DNA of 11,420 nucleotides, taken from contig JACQEE010000012.1 of the NCBI GenBank assembly GCA_016200725.1, forward strand, positions 1-11,420, given 5' to 3'. The notes beneath the pieces are model-generated. The model was not told where the DNA came from. It saw only the letters and a list, made by a program, of their open reading frames with translations, and ran no database searches. Below are positions 1 to 5,568 of the stretch, piece by piece. The translations under genes and the position numbers were made by a program. How positions within the stretch are numbered: position 1 is the stretch's first letter; every line of letters starts with the position of its first letter. Source of the DNA: Chloroflexota bacterium. GTDB taxonomy: Bacteria > Chloroflexota > Dehalococcoidia > SHYB01.

Positions 1-524
1 GCGCCGCTGCACACCCTGCCGACGCCATCAAGGCCGACCTTCCACCAGTGCGGGGCCGCGCCGACGAGGTCGCCGCTGGTCACCAGGTCTCGGCCGGCGG
101 CGATGAGGCGCGGGCCTTCGACGAGGCCGTTGGCGATAGCATCCTTGAGCGTGGAGTCGATGTTGTGGCCGACGCCCGCGCCGACCGCACCGGTGTAGCC
201 GTGCATGATGCAGAGTGTGGCGTTGCGCGCGGCGATCATCGCAAGATAGGTGGGCGAGTACTGGAGGTCGATGGGGCCGCCGAAGGTGCCGACGTTCTCG
301 TAGCCGGCATGGAAGTGGCAGAGCACCATGCCGGGCATGACCGTCTTGCCCTTCAAGTCGACGACGCGATCGCCCGCACGCGCCGTGCGTGGTGAGCCTG
401 TCGAACCACGCGCCGAAGACGCGACCTCGACGATATGTTCACCGTCGACAACGACGGTCACGCCCTTGCGAGCGGCGTGGTCGCCATCGAGCAGATTGGC
501 GTTGGTGAAGACGGTGCGCGCCAT
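1..524 (-). CDS. Metal-dependent amidohydrolase (COG1228 / imidazolonepropionase-like), N-terminal part, runs off left edge
   Basis: The frame is open from the left edge to ATG at 524-522, with GGAGG (530-534) five bases upstream, giving at least 174 residues; the C-terminal part lies outside the window. The N-terminus (MARTVFTNANLLDG) and a short beta-rich segment lead into DLKGKTVMPGMVLCHFHAG at about residues 56-74. This is the usual strand and first metal motif (HxH, here H70-F71-H72) of the amidohydrolase superfamily, in which a mono- or binuclear metal site hydrolyses amide or C-N bonds. The substrate cannot be told. Residues about 36-50 (ASSARGSTGSPRTARAG, in the loop before the VVDLKGK strand) are encoded by a palindromic repeat also found at 2808-2844 and 3938-3974, so the repeat has been accommodated in frame. 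A second, unrelated amidohydrolase gene lies just upstream on the same strand. Confidence 0.85.
   Translation of the reverse strand, partial: MARTVFTNANLLDGDHAARKGVTVVVDGEHIVEVASSARGSTGSPRTARAGDRVVDLKGKTVMPGMVLCHFHAGYENVGTFGGPIDLQYSPTYLAMIAARNATLCIMHGYTGAVGAGVGHNIDSTLKDAIANGLVEGPRLIAAGRDLVTSGDLVGAAPHWWKVGLDGVGRVCSG
387..411. repeat. Palindromic repeat copy 1, inside a coding region
   Basis: Arms GCGTGG (387-392) and CCACGC (406-411) are perfectly complementary and flank the core TGAGCCTGTCGAA (393-405). The core is identical to that of the copies at 2808-2844 and 3938-3974 and reads the same way on the + strand. This copy is translated, on the minus strand, as GSTGSPRT within the amidohydrolase, with no frame disruption. 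Confidence 0.85.
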
Positions 525-556
525 AGTAGCCTCCGAGTGCGGCGGTGTCCGCCGAT

Positions 557-576
557 AGTGCTGGGATTGTAGCACT
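557..576 (-). promoter_or_regulatory. Candidate -10 element inside an inverted repeat, upstream of the left-edge amidohydrolase
   Basis: On the minus strand TACAAT (571-566) lies about 41 bases upstream of the ATG at 524. It is framed by a perfect inverted repeat, AGTGCT (557-562) and AGCACT (571-576). No good -35 box is seen. The 97-base gap between the two amidohydrolase genes holds nothing else recognisable. Confidence 0.35.
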
Positions 577-623
577 GCAACCATCCCGCGAGTCGTGCGG
601 GGTGCGACAGGGTGAGACGCCGG

Positions 624-1784
624 CTAGTTGAGGTGATAGAGACCGGCGGCGGTATCGTAGACGATCTTCTTACGGTCTTTGGCAGAAACGCCGGCAAGAG
701 ATTCGTCCACCCGGTCGTGGCTGAAGGGCCAGGAGGTATCTGCATGCGGATAGTCCGCCTCCCACATCATGCTGTCGACACCGATGAGGTCGCGCAATAG
801 GACACCGGCGCGGTCGGTGATGAAACAGACATAGCACTGGCGAGGGAAGTAGTCGGAGGGCTTGGTCTTCACCTGCCCCTTCGACCACGTGCGGTGATGA
901 CGGTTGTAGGTGTAGTCGGCGCGCTCGAGGAAGTAGGGCACCCAGCCGATGCCGCCTTCGCTGGAGATGACCTTGAGTTTGGGGTGCCGCTCGAGGACGC
1001 CGGTCCAGATGAGTTGCGCGAGTATCTCGAAGTTGATGAGCGGCAGACCGGTGACATAGGCCTCGGCGAGGCCAGGGGTGGTCGCAGTGAGCACCGGCGT
1101 GGCACCGCGTGACTTGGCGGAGAAGTGCAGGTTGATCGGGATGGCGGACGCCTCACAGGCCGACCAGACGATGCCGTACATGGAGTCGAAGAGGGGCTTG
1201 GCGCCGGGGACGTGGCCATCGATCCAGAAGGGGACGGTGAGGCCACGAATACCCTTCCTAGCGATGCGCTTCAATTCGGCGACAGCCTTTTCCGGCTCCG
1301 TGAGAGGGAGGACACCGAGTCCGATGAGTCGGTCGGGCGACGCCGCCTGGAACTCATCGGTGAGGTAATCGTTGTAGGCAGAGATGGCCCAGTCACGCAA
1401 CTCGACGTCCTTGATGCTCATGAGACGTTCGCCGCCGAGACCAGGGATGCCGGGAAAGCAGACGGACGTCTTGACGCCGTCGAGGTCCATGTCCTTGACG
1501 CGGGCCTTGGGGTCGTAGCAGCCGGGGCGCATGTCCTTGAAGTTGTTGGCCTTCGACGTGTGCTGGTCGAAGTCCTTGCCGGCCATGGTGGAGAAGCCAA
1601 CGTTGGGTGCGACCAGCCCTTCGACATCCCACATCTCGACGCCATCCTTGACGACGACGCGGGGTGCTTTTGCTTTTATCTTGCCCGTCGCGCGGTCGGT
1701 CCAGACGTTGGCGGACTAAGTGATGTGGTCGTCCGTGGAGATGAGGTCGAGTTTGCCGTAGGGTTTCGTTGGGATGTCGAGCAT
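624..1784 (-). pseudogene. Amidohydrolase 2 family protein (COG2159) interrupted by an in-frame amber codon
   Basis: Read from ATG at 1784-1782, with a strong GGAGG (1791-1795) six bases upstream, the frame gives MLDIPTKPYGKLDLISTDDHIT, then TAG (1716-1718), then SANVWTDRATGKIKAKAPRV and on without interruption to TAG at 624-626, 386 codons in all. Both sides of the TAG fit the COG2159 (ACMSD-related) fold. The first strand ends in a DxH motif normally followed by E-P-x-x-x-W, so GAG (Glu) to TAG is the simplest explanation. Later motifs are intact: INLHFS with the conserved His, EGGIGWVPYFLERADY, and WEADYPHADTSWPFS near the C-terminus with the metal Asp. Translation could restart at ATG 1634 (MWDVEGL, 336 residues; AAGGA ten bases upstream), but that product lacks the first strand and DxH motif. 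It may be a real nonsense mutation, read-through, or an assembly or sequencing error. Pyrrolysine is unlikely. Confidence 0.8.
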
Positions 1785-1819
1785 CGCTAGCCTCCGCCAA
1801 TGCGTTGCGGTTCGACCGG

Positions 1820-1848
1820 AGTGTATCCCGGACATTCCGAGTGTGCAA
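1820..1848 (-). promoter_or_regulatory. Possible promoter for the COG2159 amidohydrolase, within the divergent intergenic region 1785-1985
   Basis: Minus-strand TTGCAC (1848-1843), a 17-base spacer and TACACT (1825-1820) would start transcription about 28 bases before the ATG at 1784. The match is moderate. The rest of the 201-base divergent region to comB holds an AT-rich patch around 1924-1933 (TATATG on the + strand), a weak -10 candidate for comB with no convincing -35. No repeat or RNA gene is seen there. Confidence 0.35.
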
Positions 1849-1985
1849 TCGCGCAGGGTTCGCTCCGCGTCTAGGCTAATGCGAGGCGAAGCTATGGCGC
1901 GACAATGGGCAACCAAAAGCGTCACAATATATGAGCACTCGATGACCAACGGTGCAGGAATGGACGCGTTAGAAGGGTGGGCTGG

Positions 1986-2729
1986 ATGCGAATCGACGTA
2001 GCACCTCGAGCCGCCGCACTCGCGGCGTACGACCTGTCGCGGTGGCGCGTAGTCGTCATGGACGCGGTGCGCGCCTCGACGACGGTGGCGCACGCGATCG
2101 CGACGGGGGCGGAGGCAGTGATCCCGATGGCAACGGTGGAGGAGGCGCGGTCGTGTCACGCGCGGCTGGTCGCCGAGGCAAAGCAGACGGGTCGCCCAGC
2201 GCCACTACTGGCCGGAGAGCGTCTCGGTTTGCCACTGCCGGGCTTCGACTTGGGAAACTCGCCGAGCGAGTTCACACCGGAGCGAGTGAAGGGTCGCGTG
2301 ATCGTGCTGACGACGACGAACGGCGCGGTGGCGATGGCGCATGCGGCGAAGGCGCGCGAGACTATCGTGGGCGCGTTCGCGAACCTGCCTGCAGTGGTGC
2401 GGTACCTCGTTCGCCATGGTGGCGACGTGCTCCTAGTCGCGGCAGGTCGCGAGGATGCGCCGGTGCTCGACGACACCGTATGCGCGGGGATGTACGCGGC
2501 AAAGTTGGCCGAGGCGGTCCCCGGCGCGGAGTTGACCGATATGGCACACGTGACGCGTCTGCTCTACCAGAGTTGGGCGGGCCGCATCGAGGAAGCCCTG
2601 CGAGTCTCCGCGTCAGGACAGGCGCTGATCAGACAGGGACTAGGCGCAGACCTGCCCGCCTGCGCCGCTGTGGGGTCGTGCGAGGCGGTACCGATGCTGC
2701 ACGGCGGGGAGATCAGAGCAGCCGTTTGA
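1986..2729 (+). CDS. comB: 2-phosphosulfolactate phosphatase (ComB family)
   Basis: This 247-residue protein matches the ComB family from end to end: MRIDV at the N-terminus, the Mg-site strand VVVMDAVRASTT (family form D-x-x-R-A-T-T-T), LLAGERLGLPLPGFDLGNSP followed by S-E-F-T, VIVLTTTNGAVAM, and DDTVCAG. ComB hydrolyses (2R)-2-phospho-3-sulfolactate to sulfolactate in the cytosol, a coenzyme M precursor step in methanogens. In bacteria without coenzyme M its role is unsettled. The frame is also open from a GTG at 1977, but ATG 1986 is preferred because AGAAGG (1971-1976) then sits nine bases upstream and the protein begins with the family's usual M-x-I-D-V. No other sulfonate gene is nearby. 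The TGA stop lies inside the -35 box of the downstream crcB promoter, so read-through transcripts would enter the fluoride riboswitch and its terminator. Confidence 0.9.
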   Translation: MRIDVAPRAAALAAYDLSRWRVVVMDAVRASTTVAHAIATGAEAVIPMATVEEARSCHARLVAEAKQTGRPAPLLAGERLGLPLPGFDLGNSPSEFTPERVKGRVIVLTTTNGAVAMAHAAKARETIVGAFANLPAVVRYLVRHGGDVLLVAAGREDAPVLDDTVCAGMYAAKLAEAVPGAELTDMAHVTRLLYQSWAGRIEEALRVSASGQALIRQGLGADLPACAAVGSCEAVPMLHGGEIRAAV

Positions 2730-2755
2730 CACAGTGATTCGCAAGTGCGTATGCT
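2726..2755 (+). promoter_or_regulatory. Sigma-70-type promoter of the crcB riboswitch
   Basis: TTGACA (2726-2731), an 18-base spacer and TATGCT (2750-2755) place the start of transcription at about 2762, the first base of the aptamer. The -35 box overlaps the comB stop codon (2727-2729). Confidence 0.75.
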
Positions 2756-2761
2756 GCCGAC

Positions 2762-2868
2762 AGGCGATGGAGCTCGCCTGGGCGGTGCCCGAACTGCCCC
2801 GATAGTTCCCCGTTCGCCCTGAGCCTGTCGAAGGGTCGAACGGGATCGGGGACGATAGCTCCTACTGG
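2762..2868 (+). ncRNA. Fluoride riboswitch (crcB motif) carrying a repeat insertion in its variable loop
   Basis: The conserved parts of the crcB RNA are present. AGGCG/CGCCT (2762-2766 with 2775-2779) encloses AT-GGAGCT. GGAGCT (2769-2774) pairs perfectly with AGCTCC (2857-2862) in the conserved 3' block GAT-AGCTCCTACTG. Between them the second stem is CCCCGAT/ATCGGGG (2797-2803 with 2845-2851), preceded by the typical AACTG. The loop of this stem, normally a few bases, is replaced by a 37-base palindrome (2808-2844) shared with two other sites in the window. A small extra hairpin GGGC-GGT-GCCC (2780-2790) sits in the joining segment. The class senses fluoride bound through Mg ions and here precedes the fluoride channel gene, as expected. 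That the aptamer still works with the insertion is inferred from the intact core. Confidence 0.93.
2808..2844. repeat. Palindromic repeat copy 2, inside the fluoride riboswitch loop
   Basis: Arms CCCGTTCG (2808-2815... pairing to 2837-2844 CGAACGGG) extend through one mismatch into CCCT/AGGG (2817-2820 with 2832-2835). The core TGAGCCTGTCGAA matches copies 1 and 3 and has the same orientation. It forms its own hairpin stacked beyond the CCCCGAT/ATCGGGG stem of the riboswitch. Confidence 0.85.
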
Positions 2869-2889
2869 TATTCCGGTAGGGGCTTTTTT
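2857..2889 (+). terminator. Intrinsic terminator forming the riboswitch expression platform
   Basis: AGCTCCTACTGG (2857-2868) pairs with CCGGTAGGGGCT (2873-2884) over 12 positions, including two G-T wobbles, with loop TATT and a following run of T (2884-2889). The 5' arm contains AGCTCC, the strand used by the long-range helix of the aptamer, so the two structures exclude each other. Fluoride binding should therefore block termination and switch crcB on. Confidence 0.9.
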
Positions 2890-2912
2890 GTTGGCCTGAA
2901 CGGAGGTCTACG

Positions 2913-3299
2913 ATGCTCGCAGCGATCCTGGTCGGCGTTGGTGGCATGGTCGGCTCGATTGCGCGATACGAGATGTCGGCGTGGGTGAACCGGCACACGA
3001 CGGGGCCGGGGCTGCCGATCTATGGGACGCTTACGGTGAACATGCTCGGCTGCCTGGTGATCGGGCTGATAGCAGGCCTGGCGCAGTACAAGGGCATCGT
3101 GGGGCCGAACACGAACCGGTTGCTCGTGATCGGCATACTCGGCGGCTTCACGACGTTCTCTGCGTTTGGCAACGAGACGTTCGCCCTCTTCCGCGACGAC
3201 CGTGTGCTGGCGGCGATGATGAATGTGGTTCTGCAGCCAGCGATTGGCCTCGCATGCGTAGCGGTGGGATTTGGGGTGGTGCGCTGGGCGGCACGCTAA
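2913..3299 (+). CDS. crcB: Fluoride ion channel/exporter CrcB (Fluc)
   Basis: The product has 128 residues, the usual size for a Fluc subunit, with four predicted membrane segments. Family hallmarks are in order: GGMVGSIARY near the N-terminus, GTLTVNMLGCLVIGL (with the pore Asn) in segment 2, and GILGGFTTFSAFGNE (the Phe-box and Thr that line the pore) in segment 3. Fluc proteins form dual-topology dimers in the inner membrane that let fluoride leave the cell. As this is a single gene rather than a tandem pair, the channel should be a homodimer. The start is fixed by GGAGG (2902-2906) six bases before the ATG. Expression is set by the promoter at 2726-2755, the fluoride riboswitch and the terminator just upstream. 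The TAA stop lies 14 bases from the convergent selenoprotein stop, with no terminator between. Confidence 0.96.
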   Translation: MLAAILVGVGGMVGSIARYEMSAWVNRHTTGPGLPIYGTLTVNMLGCLVIGLIAGLAQYKGIVGPNTNRLLVIGILGGFTTFSAFGNETFALFRDDRVLAAMMNVVLQPAIGLACVAVGFGVVRWAAR

Positions 3300-3313
3300 G
3301 GCAGGGGCGCGCA

Positions 3314-3859
3314 TCACTTCGGCTGCTGTGCCATCAGGATATCGATGATCTGTGGCAGCGCCTGCTTGGCGCGCTCGCGAACGTCGTCTGGCGGGAGGCT
3401 GCCGACAGGGTGGGGTAGCACGACGAAGCGGTAGTCAGGGATGCCCTGAATGCGCGCCATGCTCTTCGCCGTGGGGATGAAGGGCTCGGTGCAGAGGACG
3501 ACCGCGGGGATTCCCTTTTTCTCGAACCAGATGCCGTCGAACAAACTGCTCGACGAGCAGGAGCCTCAGTCACCCATCCCGGTGATCACCAGGTCGCACT
3601 CGGCGGCGAGTTGCTCGGCCGTCTGCGTTGGGCAGGGCCGCGAGACGTCGGGCTTGGTGGCTTTGACGACGCCCTTGAACTCGTAGCGCTCGGCGAGGAG
3701 TTTGCGCACTTCCTCGAGGAACTCGGCGGCGTTGCGCTTGTGGTTGTCGAGAAGACCGATCACCTTGCCGTCGAGGGTTGGCGGCCGTCCGGCGAGTTTG
3801 GCATTGACGGGCGTCGCGGGCATGGTAGGGTCGAGGACGGTGAGTGGCTGCGTTGTCAT
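3314..3859 (-). CDS. UGSC-family selenoprotein, TGA-encoded selenocysteine at residue 98
   Basis: Read from ATG 3859 (GGGAG upstream), the frame gives 97 residues ending ECDLVITGMGD, then TGA (3566-3568), then GSCSSSLFDGIWFEKKGIPA and on to a terminal TGA at 3314-3316, 181 residues in all. The motif G-D-U-G-S-C-S-S defines the UGSC (seleno)protein family; U98 and C101 form a CxxC-like redox pair. Downstream segments GIPAVVLCTEPFIPTAK and VVLPHPVGSLPPDDV also fit the family. The N-terminal GKVIGLLDNHKRNAAEFLEE resembles the first strand and helix of a Rossmann-like domain. Activity is not established; a thiol/selenol redox role is inference. A SECIS-like hairpin follows the TGA. Conventional gene calling would stop at the TGA and might call the second half separately from TTG 3544. 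The selA/B/C/D genes must lie elsewhere. The CoA-ligase alpha-type gene is upstream on the same strand. Confidence 0.9.
3535..3565 (-). promoter_or_regulatory. Candidate bacterial SECIS element after the selenocysteine codon
   Basis: Ten bases after the TGA on the minus strand, CGTCGAGC (3555-3548) pairs with GTTCGACG (3542-3535) in an 8-bp stem including one G-U. It closes the loop AGTTT (3547-3543), which contains GU. The loop begins 18 bases after the UGA, similar to the E. coli fdhF SECIS. A competing hairpin CTGCTC-GTC-GAGCAG (3560-3546) sits closer to the UGA. Which one SelB would bind cannot be settled by eye. Confidence 0.6.
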
Positions 3860-3937
3860 GGGGCTCCCTTCGTCAAGAGCGCTTGTCGCTAGGGTAACGT
3901 CGCGCCCGCGGTTCGGCAAGCGGTAGCCGTTCGACCG

Positions 3938-3974
3938 ACCCGTTCGTGGTGAGCCTGTCGAACCATGAACGGGT
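3938..3974. repeat. Palindromic repeat copy 3, intergenic
   Basis: Arms ACCCGTTCGTGG (3938-3949) and CCATGAACGGGT (3963-3974) pair over 12 positions with one G-T wobble around the core TGAGCCTGTCGAA. It lies in the 124-base gap between the CoA-ligase alpha-type gene and the selenoprotein gene. No T-run follows on the minus strand, so it is not a classical terminator, though the hairpin could affect mRNA stability or processing. Confidence 0.85.
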
Positions 3975-3983
3975 CTCGCCGGC

Positions 3984-5393
3984 CTACGCTCGCGTCTTCG
4001 AGCGCCACCAGCGGTACTTGGCGGCGAGGGCGGCGACAGCCTTTTCGGCGGCGTAGGGGTACGCGGGGATGCCATGGTCTTCGAGGTGTCGCGCGGCCTG
4101 CTCGACCTCGGTATCGCCGGCGAGGGCGGCGACGATGGGCTTGCGGATGCCGCGCGCTCGCGCATCGTCGACAACCTCGGCGAGGAGTTTGGCGAAGACC
4201 ATCGGCGGCGTGAGGATAGTGTGCCAGTAGCCGATGACCATCGAGTGGACTCGAGGGTCGTTGAGACCGATGTTGATCGCCTTACGGTAAGTCTCGGGAG
4301 GCTCACCGCCCGTAATGTCGATCGGGTTGCCGGAGGCGCCGAAGGGCGGGATGCACTCCTTGAACTGCTTATCGAGATCGGGCGGCATGCTCATCAGGCC
4401 GAGGCCGCGGTCGACGCAGGCGTCGGCGAGCAGGACGCCGAGGCCGCCCGCGCCGGTGATGATGACGAGATTCTCGCCCTGCGGATCTGGCAGCAGCTGG
4501 AGCGCGCGCGACCAATCGAGCAGTTCCTCCAGCGTGCGGGCGCGGATGACGCCGGACTGCGCGAAGGCAGCGTCGTACACCTGGTCGACGCCAGCGAGGG
4601 CAGCAGTGTGCGAGGCAGCGGCCTTCGCGCCGAGGCTGGTGCGTCCTGCCTTGAGCACGACGATGGGCTTCACCTTCGACACGCGCTTTGCCGCATCGAA
4701 GAAGGCGCGGCCGTCCTTGAGGTCCTCCATGTGGATGGCGACGACCTCGGTGTTCTTGTCCTGGCCGAAGAACTCGAGCAGGTCGTCCTCGTCAACGTCG
4801 CTCTTGTTGCCGAGGCCGACGATGGCGGAGACGCCCATGCGCCTCGAGCGGCTGTAGCCGAGGATGGCCATCCCGACGCCGCCGCTCTGGGAGACGAGAG
4901 CGATACCGCCACGCTCTCCGTATGGCGTGCAGAAGGTAGCGCATAGGTCTGCGTGGGTGTAGTAATAGCCGTAGATGTTGGGACCAAGGATGCGGACGCC
5001 GTGCTGCTTCGCCGCGGCGACGAGATCAAGTTGCATCTGGCGCTCGCCGGTCTCGGCAAAGCCGGAGGAGATGACGACGAGCGCGGCAATCTTCTTCTTG
5101 CCCGCGCTGGGAATGATACCGGCGACACCTTTTGCGGGGATGCTGATAAGAGCAACGTCGGTATCGCTGGGCACCTCGTCGAGCGAGGGGTAACACTTGT
5201 AGCCGAGGATTTCCTTCGCGCCGGGGTTGACCGGATAGACGTTGCCTTTGAAGCCGCCATTCTTGATGTTCTCGACGATCGCATAGCCGAGTTTGCCGGG
5301 CGTCGAAGAGGCGCCCACGACGGCGACGGCGCGAGGGGTAAAGATGCGGCGCATTTGCTCGACGATGGCGCCACGATTGGCGATGGTAGTCAT
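3984..5393 (-). CDS. ADP-forming acyl-CoA synthetase alpha-type protein (CoA-binding plus succinyl-CoA-ligase-like domains)
   Basis: This 469-residue protein has a CoA-binding Rossmann domain at about 15-140 (IFTPRAVAVVGASSTPGKLG, NVYPVNPGA, LGPNIYG). Two ligase-CoA flavodoxin-like domains follow at about 160-460, with IALVSQSGGVGMAIL, the phosphohistidine loop KAAASHTAALAG (His262), LVIITGAGGLGVL and GNPIDITGG. The layout matches the alpha subunit of NDP-forming acetate/acyl-CoA ligases, which pass phosphate through the His to make or consume acyl-CoA and ATP. The ATP-grasp (beta) domain is absent, so a partner must be encoded elsewhere or the protein has another role. The LGPN-x-x-G segment is unusual, reading YGYYYTHADLCATF rather than the common S/C-x-G form, which hints at a different acyl substrate or subfamily. 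ATG 5393 has GGAGG (5404-5408) ten bases upstream and a near-consensus promoter at 5420-5447. The selenoprotein gene follows after 124 bases. Confidence 0.88.
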   Translation of the reverse strand: MTTIANRGAIVEQMRRIFTPRAVAVVGASSTPGKLGYAIVENIKNGGFKGNVYPVNPGAKEILGYKCYPSLDEVPSDTDVALISIPAKGVAGIIPSAGKKKIAALVVISSGFAETGERQMQLDLVAAAKQHGVRILGPNIYGYYYTHADLCATFCTPYGERGGIALVSQSGGVGMAILGYSRSRRMGVSAIVGLGNKSDVDEDDLLEFFGQDKNTEVVAIHMEDLKDGRAFFDAAKRVSKVKPIVVLKAGRTSLGAKAAASHTAALAGVDQVYDAAFAQSGVIRARTLEELLDWSRALQLLPDPQGENLVIITGAGGLGVLLADACVDRGLGLMSMPPDLDKQFKECIPPFGASGNPIDITGGEPPETYRKAINIGLNDPRVHSMVIGYWHTILTPPMVFAKLLAEVVDDARARGIRKPIVAALAGDTEVEQAARHLEDHGIPAYPYAAEKAVAALAAKYRWWRSKTRA

Positions 5394-5415
5394 CTGGGAG
5401 GGGCCTCCAGCCGAC

Positions 5416-5447
5416 GGGTATCATACCCTCAGGTGAAGGGGTGTCAA
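5416..5447 (-). promoter_or_regulatory. Strong promoter for the CoA-ligase alpha-type gene, with a palindrome over the -10 box
   Basis: On the minus strand TTGACA (5447-5442), a 16-base spacer and TATGAT (5425-5420) come close to the sigma-70 consensus. The -10 box lies in a perfect inverted repeat GGGTA-TCA-TACCC (5416-5428, + strand), which might be an operator. The leader would be about 20 bases. Confidence 0.7.
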
Positions 5448-5497
5448 GAAAAGAGGAAATGCAGGGTGGATTGACACAGCGCCCAGCAGCGCCCCAA

Positions 5498-5527
5498 TGG
5501 ACAGGCCCGCGACTACCTTCCTATAAT
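5498..5527 (+). promoter_or_regulatory. Promoter for the YvcK-like gene
   Basis: TGGACA (5498-5503), an 18-base spacer and a perfect TATAAT (5522-5527) lie 41 bases before the ATG at 5569. A second TTGACA at 5471-5476 has no matching -10 at the right distance. Confidence 0.7.
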
Positions 5528-5568
5528 CGAAACAGAGTTGCACTCCTCCTTGGACGCGCTCGACCTTC

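Noticed and set aside
1716..1718. Pyrrolysine at the TAG in the COG2159 amidohydrolase
   Set aside because: The position is normally Glu and not catalytic, a one-base change explains it, and three other genes here (yvcK, bioB and this gene itself) use TAG as their terminal stop.
3938..3974. Palindrome as an intrinsic terminator of the CoA-ligase alpha-type gene
   Set aside because: No T-run follows the stem on the minus strand, and the same element occurs in a coding region and inside the riboswitch.
4074..4946. Long open frame on the + strand opposite the CoA-ligase alpha-type gene
   Set aside because: It is antisense to a protein with clear catalytic motifs, is rich in Asp, Glu, Arg, Ala and Val as expected of GC-rich shadows, and has no recognisable motif.
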